NCBI GenBank assembly: GCA_002343545.1
Contig: DDRA01000042.1
Coordinates: 7,369-15,955, forward strand
Source of the DNA: Bacteriovoracaceae bacterium UBA2428
Lineage (GTDB): Bacteria > Bdellovibrionota > UBA2428
Length of the DNA stretch: 8,587 bases
Direction: 5' to 3'
Made by a program: the position numbers and the translations under genes. Each line of letters starts with the position of its first letter. Positions within the stretch are counted from its first letter, which is position 1. The notes below the pieces were generated by a model, which saw only the letters and a program-made list of their open reading frames with translations, was not told the DNA's origin and did not search any database. Of this stretch, positions 1 through 6,991 are shown in pieces.

Positions 1-1
1 G

Positions 2-799
2 GCAAATCCCTTTGTCCTTCAAATTTTTCAGGCGTTTTTGTGGATGGCCTGTCTCTTCCTTTTCCGGCGCACGTGGCCGCGCGCTCCGAACTGGGCATGG
101 GTGCTCTTTGGTTTTTCTCCGGTGTTGGGGTTCCTTCTTTTCAAGCTTTATGCCGACACGTGGATCTTGTTGGGTGGACTCTTGCTCCTTCTGGCCATCC
201 AAAGAAATCTCAAGTGGGCGATCATCCTGGCTTCGGCGTTCTTGATTGGAATCAAACGTGAGGGCTTCCTTCAGATTTTCGTCTTGAGCCTAACGTGGAT
301 GCTTTTGATGCATGGACGAACGCGTTGGCGGGCACTCTGGGCGCTGGGATTCGGAGCTCTTTTCTTTGCGCTCTACGCACTCTACGTGAAATACGTGGCT
401 CCGCCGGTTCCCGGAGATCTTGAGATCGGTAATCAGTTCGCCGAGCTTCGGACTTACACCCATAAGATCCCGCGTATTTTTGGATACTATCTTGATGTCC
501 TCTTTAGGTTGAATCATTGGATTGTGCTTTGGCCGGTCGTTTTCTGGAAACTCTGGAAGAAGGGTGGGACGGTTGGATGGGCCTCGATCCCGATGTTCTT
601 GTTCCTGCTTCTTATGCCCCTCGGGTTCTTGATCTACCCCGAGAGTGTTTATCGAGAAGTCGTCTTGAGTGGGACTTTCCGTCCTTTAGTGCACGTGCTG
701 CCGACCGCTTGGCTGCTCTTGCGTGCTAGTATCTCGACGCATGAAGAATCAGGTCCTTGTTCTGATTCCGGCCTTTCGGCCGGCGGACACGCTGCTTGA
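2..799 (+). CDS. Polytopic membrane protein, probable glycosyltransferase (C-terminal part, 5' end outside window)
   Basis: The frame is open from the first bases of the window, so the gene begins upstream; the first internal ATG (38) is not a convincing start. The 265 visible residues are mostly hydrophobic, with likely membrane segments near residues 11-21, 32-48, 53-66, 72-84, 89-103, 111-128, 170-183, 195-211 and 228-241. A loop has the motif YADTW (50-54), and GIKREG (83-88) follows a membrane helix. This pattern resembles the D-x-W and K-x-EG elements of integral membrane (GT-C type) glycosyltransferases that use polyprenyl-phosphate sugars, but I cannot name the family. The last 19 codons overlap the next gene in another frame and give a non-hydrophobic tail, so the end of this protein is probably not under strong constraint. 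The neighbour makes lipid-linked sugars, which supports a glycosyltransferase role. Coding status is quite sure; function is tentative. Confidence 0.75.
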   Translation, partial: ANPFVLQIFQAFLWMACLFLFRRTWPRAPNWAWVLFGFSPVLGFLLFKLYADTWILLGGLLLLLAIQRNLKWAIILASAFLIGIKREGFLQIFVLSLTWMLLMHGRTRWRALWALGFGALFFALYALYVKYVAPPVPGDLEIGNQFAELRTYTHKIPRIFGYYLDVLFRLNHWIVLWPVVFWKLWKKGGTVGWASIPMFLFLLLMPLGFLIYPESVYREVVLSGTFRPLVHVLPTAWLLLRASISTHEESGPCSDSGLSAGGHAA

Positions 800-1784
800 G
801 CTCGTCTCCGCTTCGGATCTCCGGTCCTTGTCGATTCTCGTCGTCGACGACGGGTCGGGAGAGGAAAGCAAAAGCCTTTTTTCCAGGGTAGCCGAAGTCC
901 CGAATGTTCGCGTTCTTCATCACGCCGTGAACCTTGGGAAGGGCGCGGCGATCAAGACTGGCCTCAACGAAGCCCTGCTAGATCTCGAAGTCTCCGCCAT
1001 CGTGACGGCCGACGCGGATGGACAGCACTCGCCGAAGGACATCCTCGAACTTTGCGAAAAATCCGATCGAAACGCGCTAGTTCTCGGAGTCAGGGACTTC
1101 GGCAAAGACGACGTGCCGCTCCGAAGCCGATTCGGGAACGAAACGACGCGGTTTCTATTTAGGATCATGAAGGGTATTCGGCTTCGCGACACGCAGACGG
1201 GGCTGCGCTTCATTCCGCGTTCCTTGTTTTCGGCGCTTTTGAAGGTTCCCTTCGATCGCTACGAATTCGAGATGGAGATGCTGCTCGTGGCGATCCGGAA
1301 GAAGTTTCCGATTCAGGAAATTCCGATCCAGACGATCTACATCGAAAACAACAAGTCCAGCCACTTTAATCCGCTCAAGGATTCTTTCCGGATCTATTTC
1401 GTGTTCTTCCGGTTCGCGCTTGCTTCGTTGGCTTCCGCGCTGCTGGATCTCCTGATCTTCTCGACGGCGATCGCGACGGGGTTCGCGATTCCCGCGGCGA
1501 CCTTCATGAGCCGACTGGTTTCCGGATCCTTCAATTTCCTGACGGCGCGGAGGCTCGTTTTCGCCTCGAACTCGGGTTTCTGGACGCAGGCTTTGGGGTA
1601 CTGGACGCTGGCATTTTTTCTCGCGGGGATGTCGAGCTACGGAGTCGAGAAAGTCGTTCGGTTGGGTTGGATGAGGCCGGTTCCCGCCAAGCTGCTCATC
1701 GAGACGGCACTTTTCTTGGTGAGCTTCTCCGTTCAGAAATCGCTCATTTTTTCCCGTGAGCAAACGGAAGCGTCGGATTCCTAG
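741..1784 (+). CDS. GT2 polyprenyl-phosphate glycosyltransferase fused to a GtrA-like membrane domain
   Basis: The N-terminal half is a family 2 glycosyltransferase of the dolichyl-phosphate mannose/glucose synthase type. Visible motifs are LIPAF (8-12), VVDDGSG (34-40), NLGKGAA (64-70), the nucleotide-sugar and metal-binding DADGQHSP (91-98), RDTQTGLR (149-156) and YEFEMEML (174-181). Such enzymes move a sugar from a UDP- or GDP-sugar to a polyprenyl phosphate on the cytoplasmic face. Residues about 222-338 form a GtrA-like domain with about four membrane helices. It includes the paired R-x-x-x-x-x-x-NF-x-x-x-R-x-x-VF pattern (SRLV to RRLVF, 257-274) and the closing QKSLIFSR (332-339); GtrA proteins are thought to flip lipid-linked sugars. 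The 347-residue length fits the fusion. ATG 741 was chosen because the GT2 fold starts at once; GTG 723 would add six residues. No clear ribosome binding site is seen, so coupling to the upstream gene is likely. The sugar is unknown. Confidence 0.92.
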   Translation: MKNQVLVLIPAFRPADTLLELVSASDLRSLSILVVDDGSGEESKSLFSRVAEVPNVRVLHHAVNLGKGAAIKTGLNEALLDLEVSAIVTADADGQHSPKDILELCEKSDRNALVLGVRDFGKDDVPLRSRFGNETTRFLFRIMKGIRLRDTQTGLRFIPRSLFSALLKVPFDRYEFEMEMLLVAIRKKFPIQEIPIQTIYIENNKSSHFNPLKDSFRIYFVFFRFALASLASALLDLLIFSTAIATGFAIPAATFMSRLVSGSFNFLTARRLVFASNSGFWTQALGYWTLAFFLAGMSSYGVEKVVRLGWMRPVPAKLLIETALFLVSFSVQKSLIFSREQTEASDS

Positions 1785-3193
1785 GGGGCGCCTTTTTCGG
1801 CCGCGGTTTGCAGACCGTCGGCGAAGTACTTGACGTCGATCGCGTAGCCCAACTCCTTGAGGAGCTCCTGAGTCTGTTCGCGGATTCCCGTGATGTAGAG
1901 ATCGAAGTGCGAATTCTTCTTTATGACTTGAAAGGCGGAGTTCCGTTCAACGTCGCCGATTTTGTAAGGACGGGTAAACTCGAAGTAGACGAAATCGAAG
2001 ATCGCCCAGGACGCGAGTACGAAAGAAGTGTTTCGGAGGGCTTGCTCACGGAAGTCCTGGTGGTACCGGATTCGCTCCTTCACCTCGTCGATTCGATCTT
2101 GATTCGGCGAGGCTTCTTTCTCGAGCGAAAGAAGCTCCTTCTCGAAGGATTCCATTCGAGCGGTGTGAATTTCGTAGTTCGTGTTATGGCTCGTCAAATC
2201 CGACAGAAATTGGTTCGGAACGCCGATGAAGGCTTCCTTCTCGAGCCATCTTCCGTCGCGTGCATCCGGGGTGAGAGCCTTGTAAGTCTCGAGCTGGTTG
2301 AGGCGGAACTGCTTTTCGAGCTCGAGCCATTTCTTATGCGCTTCGTCCGGAGAAAGCCCCTCGAAACGGTTCCGGTCCAGTTCCGAAGCGAGACGCTGGA
2401 CGCGCTCGAAGGTCTGCGGGGTTTGCGCAAGCTGGGAGTAGACGCCTTGAAGGGCGCGCGTCGGTTTGGAAAAGATCTTCTGTCCCAGCCAATGCAGGAA
2501 TCCCGTCGTCGCGCCCATGGGACCGGCGACTAAGGCCGAGAGTCCGGCCGCGACCGGACCCGCGATGAGCGCGGCCTTCAAGATCTTACCCATGCCTTTC
2601 GCCGCATCGTCGGCCGCCTGCACCATCGGTCTTGAGACTCGGACGACGAGGGGATGGCGAGTCCTCGATACGAAGAACCGATCGAAGAATCCTTGCGTGC
2701 GGGACTCGCGCTCGATGATCCAGCGTGACCAAAGATCGCGCAGAACTTCGCCGGTCGTGTAGGCGCGATCCGAATAGAACTGGATGACGTCCCGGGTGAG
2801 GGCCTTCTCGAGGTTGTTCACGAGCCAATCGTCCCGGAAGCTCCGGCCGCCGCGATTCATCGCGAGCCGGTCCTCGAAAGAATAGAGTCGCTTGAAGGTT
2901 TCGCGGACGAGATCGATGGTCGCGGGATCGACCCGGTTTGCCGCGACGATGTCGTCCGTCCCGATGGGGGACATCTTTGAAACGAGATCCGAGAAAGGGT
3001 GCCGCTCGAGTTTGAGCCACTCCGATCGTACTTCGGCGATGGAGAGGCTCCAATCCTCCGAAGCGGCGTGTTTGACGGCAAGCATTCTCTGGACGACTTC
3101 GACGCAAGCGTCGTCGGCGAAGACGAGGGTCTGCGGGAGCAGGCCAAAAAAGAAAACGGCGATCGCGCGCAGATAACAAAAAATACGAAGCAT
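1781..3193 (-). CDS. Exported protein of unknown function, with hydrophobic Gly/Ala segment and coiled coil
   Basis: I do not recognise a family. The 470-residue protein begins with a classic Sec signal peptide: a short basic start, a hydrophobic core at about residues 9-20, and a VFA/DD cleavage site near 26/27. It should therefore act in the periplasm or envelope. The mature part is mainly charged and helical. Residues 204-236 are a Gly/Ala/Pro-rich hydrophobic stretch (IAGPVAAGLSALVAGP at 210-225) that could insert in a membrane as a hairpin. Residues about 342-385 look like a coiled coil, and 389-406 form a second, aromatic-rich hydrophobic patch. Only one cysteine (C30) remains after cleavage. 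The frame runs 93 codons further upstream into the acyltransferase gene, but ATG 3193 is preferred: it places the signal peptide at the N-terminus and has AGAG nine bases upstream. GTG 3199 is an alternative. It follows the acyltransferase by 11 bases, so the two are probably one operon. Confidence 0.87.
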   Translation of the reverse strand: MLRIFCYLRAIAVFFFGLLPQTLVFADDACVEVVQRMLAVKHAASEDWSLSIAEVRSEWLKLERHPFSDLVSKMSPIGTDDIVAANRVDPATIDLVRETFKRLYSFEDRLAMNRGGRSFRDDWLVNNLEKALTRDVIQFYSDRAYTTGEVLRDLWSRWIIERESRTQGFFDRFFVSRTRHPLVVRVSRPMVQAADDAAKGMGKILKAALIAGPVAAGLSALVAGPMGATTGFLHWLGQKIFSKPTRALQGVYSQLAQTPQTFERVQRLASELDRNRFEGLSPDEAHKKWLELEKQFRLNQLETYKALTPDARDGRWLEKEAFIGVPNQFLSDLTSHNTNYEIHTARMESFEKELLSLEKEASPNQDRIDEVKERIRYHQDFREQALRNTSFVLASWAIFDFVYFEFTRPYKIGDVERNSAFQVIKKNSHFDLYITGIREQTQELLKELGYAIDVKYFADGLQTAAEKGAP

Positions 3194-3204
3194 CCGCACG
3201 AACT

Positions 3205-3981
3205 CTATTCTTTCAGGCGGGTGCGAAGTTCGTCGAGGATCATTTTTTGGACAATATGGCGGAAGCGTCTCGTTTCGGTGAAGACTTTTTGACGATCCAT
3301 GGCATCGGCCGGCCCGATGGCTCCGACGGAAAGTGGAGAACCGAACTTGATCTTCCACTTCACGGGAAGAGGAATCACATTCAGAGGGACGGGAATGACG
3401 CTTCCGATCAGGTACTTCGTGAACTTGATTTGGGACAAGTTGATGTGGGTCTCTTCGGCTCCGATGACGCAAGCCGGAATGATCGGCGCTCCCGTGATCA
3501 TGGCGAGACGTATGAAACCCCGCTTGAATTCCTGGAGCCGGTAACGGCGGTTCGTGGGTTTAAAGTTCCCTGCTTCGCCTTCGGGAAAGAGGATAAGGAG
3601 ATTGCCGTCCCGAAGAATTTCGAGGCATTGGTTCATGTCCGCCTCGACGAGTCCCATTTTTTCGGAAAGGACCTGGACGGGCTTTCCCATGAACCAAAGC
3701 TTGTGCGCAACGAGCTTGGCGATGCGGTTGTGCTCTCGGCGAATCTCGTTCGACAGCATCACCGCATCGAACCCCGAGTATCCCGAGTGATTCGATATAA
3801 TGATGGCCGGTCCCTTCTTGGGGATATTCTCGAGACCTTCGCATTCGACCCGAAGGTAGCGGCGGACGATCTCGAGGGTCAGGACGGGAACGAGTTTGAA
3901 GGCGAGTTCTTCTTTGCTGAGCTTGCCCGCGAGAAATTTCGCGATGAGGGCTCGGTCCGAGAGCGACAAAAACGGGTCCAT
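3205..3981 (-). CDS. MGAT/TMEM68-like lysophospholipid (glycerolipid) acyltransferase
   Basis: This is a 258-residue acyltransferase of the PlsC/LPLAT superfamily. Motif I reads NHSGYSGFD (64-72). Its His65 and Asp72 are separated by six residues rather than the four usual in PlsC, a spacing known from the MGAT/TMEM68-like branch. Motif III is FPEGEAG (132-138), motif IV is GAPIIPACVIGAEE (164-177), and the G-x-V-E-A-x-x-x-x-C/x-x-x-L pattern (110-120) lies between them. The family esterifies glycerolipid-type acceptors with acyl-CoA or acyl-ACP; the acceptor here cannot be read from sequence. I see no strong transmembrane helix, so peripheral attachment to the inner membrane is likely. ATG 3981 has GAAGGG (3990-3985) three bases upstream. 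The gene is divergent from glycerol kinase and leads an apparent two-gene operon with the exported protein. The link to glycerol 3-phosphate supply is suggestive only. Confidence 0.9.
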   Translation of the reverse strand: MDPFLSLSDRALIAKFLAGKLSKEELAFKLVPVLTLEIVRRYLRVECEGLENIPKKGPAIIISNHSGYSGFDAVMLSNEIRREHNRIAKLVAHKLWFMGKPVQVLSEKMGLVEADMNQCLEILRDGNLLILFPEGEAGNFKPTNRRYRLQEFKRGFIRLAMITGAPIIPACVIGAEETHINLSQIKFTKYLIGSVIPVPLNVIPLPVKWKIKFGSPLSVGAIGPADAMDRQKVFTETRRFRHIVQKMILDELRTRLKE

Positions 3982-4025
3982 GAACCCTTCATTCTAACCG
4001 AGACCTTGTGCTTAAATGAGGGCCC
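3982..4025. promoter_or_regulatory. 44-base divergent region between acyltransferase and glpK
   Basis: This short gap must hold, or lie next to, the promoters for both divergent genes. What can be seen are two ribosome binding sites: GAGGG at 4018-4022 for glpK, and GAAGGG at 3990-3985 (minus strand) for the acyltransferase. A TAGAAT hexamer on the minus strand (3996-3991) is one base from a consensus -10, but it has no good -35 partner and is too close to the start codon to be convincing. The promoters probably extend into the opposing coding regions. I see no clear operator. Confidence 0.45.
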
Positions 4026-5522
4026 ATGAGATACATTCTCGCTATCGACCAGGGAACGACCTCGAGTCGTGCGATCCTCTACACCGAAGACTTTGAAGTT
4101 AAAGGTTTAGGACAGAGTCCCTTTCCTCAGCATTTTCCCAAGACCGATTGGGTCGAACACGATCTCGGAGAACTTTGGACCTCGGTGACGAAGTCGGTGG
4201 AGGATTGCCTTGCGAGCGTCAAAGAGCCGACCTTCTCGAAGTCCCAAATTGTCGCGATCGGGATCACGAACCAAAGAGAAACGTTCGGTCTTTGGAACAA
4301 AGTCTCCGGGCAGCCCGTCGGAAGGGCGATCGTGTGGCAATGCAAACGTTCGGCCGACCTCTGCGATCGTTTGAGGTCAACGCCCGCCGCTAAGAAACTC
4401 GCGTCGATCAGTGGCCTCGTCGTGGATCCTTACTTCTCGGGAACGAAACTTCGTTGGTGGCTTGAAAACGATCGGAGCGTGGCCGCCCAAGCCAAGGCGG
4501 GCGAGCTCGCCTTCGGGACGATGGATACCTACCTCATCTGGAAGCTCACCAAGGGGGCTTCGCACGTGACGGATACGACGAATGCGTCGCGAACCATGAT
4601 GATGGATCTGCGGAAGCTTTCTTGGAGCGCCGAAGCGCTTAAGATCCTCAAGGTTCCCATGGGCATCTTGCCGCGCATCCTTCCGAGCGACGCGCCGTTT
4701 GGCGTGACCCGCGGCCTGGGTTTCCTCCCCGATGGCATCCCGATTTGTGGAGTCCTTGGCGATCAACAAGCTGCGCTCTTCGGACAAGAATGCCTCAAGG
4801 AAGGCCAGGCGAAAGTCACTTTCGGAACGGGGGCTTTCTTCCTTCTGAACACGGGAACGACGCCGAAGAAAACCAAGAACGGTGTTTCGACAGTCGCCTG
4901 GAGCGTAAAGGGAAAGACGGTCTACGCCGTTGAGGGGTCCGTCTTTATTTCGGGCGCGGCGGTGCAGTGGCTCCGCGACGGCCTGGGAATTTTCTCGAAG
5001 AGTTCGGAAGTCGAGACTCTCGCGGCCAACGTCGAAAGCTCGGACGGAGTCTTCTTCATTCCGGCCCTGAGCGGGTTAGGAGCGCCGTACTGGGCACCTC
5101 GCGCGAAGGGCTTGATTGGCGGGCTTACCCGTCGTTCGACCAAAGCGCATTTGGCCCGGGCCACGCTCGAAGCCATGGCCGCCAGCGTCGCCGACGCGAT
5201 CGAGGGCCTGGCGCGCGATGCGAAACTCCGAATTCGCACGCTCCGCGTGGACGGAGGAGCTTCGTCGAATCGGATCCTCCTCCAACATCAAGCGGACTTG
5301 ATGCGGACCGAACTCTTCAGGCCCAAAGACTTGGAGTCGACGGCTCGGGGGGCGGCTTACGCGGCGGCTCTCGGCTCGGGACTTCTGAAGCGTGCCGAAG
5401 ACATATTGGGCAAGAACGTGGTCGAGCTTCGCATCGTTCCCCGCATGAAGCCGGCGGAATCGAAGAAGATATTCGGCCTTTGGAAATCGCGTGTCCGCGC
5501 TGCTTTGAAAGCGGGATTCTAA
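4026..5522 (+). CDS. glpK: Glycerol kinase
   Basis: Glycerol kinase (EC 2.7.1.30) phosphorylates glycerol with ATP to sn-glycerol 3-phosphate in the cytoplasm, feeding glycolysis (through glycerol-3-phosphate dehydrogenase) and phospholipid synthesis. The 498-residue length matches the family (about 500; E. coli 502). The two FGGY-kinase domains are intact. The N-terminal phosphate-binding DQGTTSSR is at 8-15, glycerol-binding QRET at 83-86, WQC at 104-106 and DPYFSGTK at 134-141. The catalytic aspartate is in GDQQAALFGQ (245-254, Asp246), FGTGAFFLLNTG is at 266-277, the FGGY-type LSGLGAPYW at 348-356, and LRVDGGASSN at 406-415. After LGAPYW the usual Asp is Ala (residue 357), a minor change. 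ATG 4026 has GAGGG just upstream. No glpF, glpD or glpR is visible, so it is not in a standard glp operon here. It ends four bases inside the convergent glycosyltransferase gene. Confidence 0.97.
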   Translation: MRYILAIDQGTTSSRAILYTEDFEVKGLGQSPFPQHFPKTDWVEHDLGELWTSVTKSVEDCLASVKEPTFSKSQIVAIGITNQRETFGLWNKVSGQPVGRAIVWQCKRSADLCDRLRSTPAAKKLASISGLVVDPYFSGTKLRWWLENDRSVAAQAKAGELAFGTMDTYLIWKLTKGASHVTDTTNASRTMMMDLRKLSWSAEALKILKVPMGILPRILPSDAPFGVTRGLGFLPDGIPICGVLGDQQAALFGQECLKEGQAKVTFGTGAFFLLNTGTTPKKTKNGVSTVAWSVKGKTVYAVEGSVFISGAAVQWLRDGLGIFSKSSEVETLAANVESSDGVFFIPALSGLGAPYWAPRAKGLIGGLTRRSTKAHLARATLEAMAASVADAIEGLARDAKLRIRTLRVDGGASSNRILLQHQADLMRTELFRPKDLESTARGAAYAAALGSGLLKRAEDILGKNVVELRIVPRMKPAESKKIFGLWKSRVRAALKAGF

Positions 5523-6991
5523 AGGTTCCCGGGTAGCTCGATGTTTCGACACTCGAAAAGCCGAATTTTTTCGTGCTGCCTCGAAGTCGCTCGCCACCCG
5601 AGCCGAGCGAGGGTTCCGCCGTTCTCGGCCGCTAGTCCCGGATGAATCCAGAGACGCGAGGGTGGCTCGCAAGCAGATCGTGAGACACTCTCGAGGTTCT
5701 CGTATCTCACGTCGTACCGGTATCCGAGGTAGAGCGCCGCGAAGGCAGATTCGCTATACTCCGCGAGTCCATCCAAAACGACACGAAGCGGCTGCGGCTT
5801 CTGCTTGAGCTCATCCCGGTGGTAGATGAAATGCTCGCCGCGCCCAAATCGCGAATGAATCGGGTAAGGAACGATCGCAAGCAAGGTTGCCGCGGCGAGA
5901 ACGATCATCCCGAGTGTTTTTCCGTCGCCCACGAAACGTTCGAATCGGATCAGCCAGGCATCCGGAAGTTGCGTCGCGAGCCAAAGGGCCGCGAGCGGAG
6001 AAAGCGGCGTCGTCCAGTGGGCCAGCTTCATCTGGGCGAAGACGATCGGCGCCAGAAGCCCGAAGTAAACGAGAAGCAGGAGGCTTGAGTTTTTCGTCGG
6101 AGCGAAGTCCCGGGGATTTTTCTTAAGCCGGTAAGCAAGAAGCCCGAAAAACGGCAACGTCCAAGCCGCCGCGTATCGCATTTCAAATCCGAGGTAAGTG
6201 AGGACGCGAGAGACGAGACCGACTTCGTCGCCCTTGCCCCAAGCGAGAAGCCTTTGCCAGTAGTAGGCCTGGAACTGAGTTCCGCTCCGAGCGTCGAGCC
6301 AACTTAGAAAGCCGACGGCGGTCGCGAAACCCATAGCGATCAAGAAGGCCCGAACGAAAGTGGATGCCTGACGGAAAATCAGACCCCAGGCGAGAAGGCC
6401 CACGATCATCGGAACGAACAAGATGCCCTTCGTCAGCATGGCGGCCGAGCCGACCAAGAATGCCAGTCCGAGCTCGAACCCTGGCCTCTTATTGGGAAGC
6501 GTGAGGATTGCGACGACGGCGAGGGCCACGAGGGCGGTGGGCCCTTCGAGTTGGGCCGTGGCGGAGTATTTGAGAAATTGACCCCAGGTCATCAGCAGAA
6601 AGACGAAGGCGAGAGCGATCGTCTCCCGACGTGGGCCAGAATCACGAGAAGGCCGAAGACGACCGACGAGGGAAATACCCAACAAGAAGACCAGAGCGGT
6701 GCAAATCCTGGAAAAGAGACTGGCCGTGAACTCAATGGGTCCGGGCAAAGAGAGGAAGGGAATCATCGCCCAAGGAATCCCGGGCGGATGCTCGTAGAAC
6801 TGCGGAAAGAGGTGAGGAGAAAGTTTGAGGGGCCACCAAACTCCGCTCTCCCAAGCGTTCCTGGCTAGCGATGCGTAGACGGCGGCGTCCTGCTTGATTC
6901 CTTCGCGGAGCGGGAACGGGAAAATCACGAGCGCAAGGAGAGCCCAAAGCGCGGGATACTTGGCAAAGACTTCGCGGAGGCTACGGATCAT
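5519..6991 (-). CDS. ArnT/PMT-like integral membrane glycosyltransferase (GT39/GT83 type)
   Basis: This 490-residue polytopic protein has the layout of ArnT/PMT_2 glycosyltransferases, which transfer a sugar from a polyprenyl phosphate to an acceptor on the periplasmic side. After a first helix (about 13-28) comes the periplasmic loop with KQDAAVYASLARN (33-45). Asp35 is at the position of the catalytic acidic residue, and YEHPPGIPW (66-74) matches the E-x-PP-x-x-x-W motif of ArnT. AQLEGP (146-151), MLTKGILFVP (185-194) and HWTTPLSPLAALWL (325-338) also match family features. About ten membrane helices are followed by a soluble C-terminal domain from about residue 378. ATG 6991 was chosen because it precedes the first helix and overlaps the stop of the upstream pilin-like gene as ATGA; a longer frame to 7117 would only re-read that gene. 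Substrate is unknown; pilin, lipid A or another surface acceptor are possible. Confidence 0.9.
   Translation of the reverse strand: MIRSLREVFAKYPALWALLALVIFPFPLREGIKQDAAVYASLARNAWESGVWWPLKLSPHLFPQFYEHPPGIPWAMIPFLSLPGPIEFTASLFSRICTALVFLLGISLVGRLRPSRDSGPRRETIALAFVFLLMTWGQFLKYSATAQLEGPTALVALAVVAILTLPNKRPGFELGLAFLVGSAAMLTKGILFVPMIVGLLAWGLIFRQASTFVRAFLIAMGFATAVGFLSWLDARSGTQFQAYYWQRLLAWGKGDEVGLVSRVLTYLGFEMRYAAAWTLPFFGLLAYRLKKNPRDFAPTKNSSLLLLVYFGLLAPIVFAQMKLAHWTTPLSPLAALWLATQLPDAWLIRFERFVGDGKTLGMIVLAAATLLAIVPYPIHSRFGRGEHFIYHRDELKQKPQPLRVVLDGLAEYSESAFAALYLGYRYDVRYENLESVSRSACEPPSRLWIHPGLAAENGGTLARLGWRATSRQHEKIRLFECRNIELPGNL

Noticed and set aside
1155..1763. 202-codon minus-strand frame inside the GT2-GtrA gene
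   Set aside because: The product is rich in Arg, Glu and Gln without hydrophobic pattern, as expected for the complement of a membrane-protein gene.
1760..1811. Six-base inverted repeat GCAAAC / GTTTGC flanking the CTAG junction as a possible bidirectional terminator
   Set aside because: The arms are about 40 bases apart, there is no T-run, and both arms lie in coding sequence; chance is a sufficient explanation.
1808..2533. 241-codon plus-strand frame antisense to the exported protein
   Set aside because: It is explained by codon bias in the opposite gene, which has a signal peptide and a better start; no ribosome binding site or domain supports the plus-strand frame.
3194..3472. 93-codon N-terminal extension of the exported protein
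   Set aside because: It lies within the acyltransferase gene and would bury the signal peptide inside the protein.
3247..4029. 260-codon plus-strand frame antisense to the acyltransferase, whose TGA overlaps the glpK ATG as ATGA
   Set aside because: The minus-strand frame has clear acyltransferase motifs (NHSGYSGFD, FPEGEAG). The plus-strand product is a charged mirror sequence with no domain, and the ATGA contact with glpK looks accidental.
4967..5536. 189-codon plus-strand frame inside glpK
   Set aside because: glpK motifs continue unbroken in the other frame to its C-terminus; this frame gives a low-complexity Arg/Gly-rich product.
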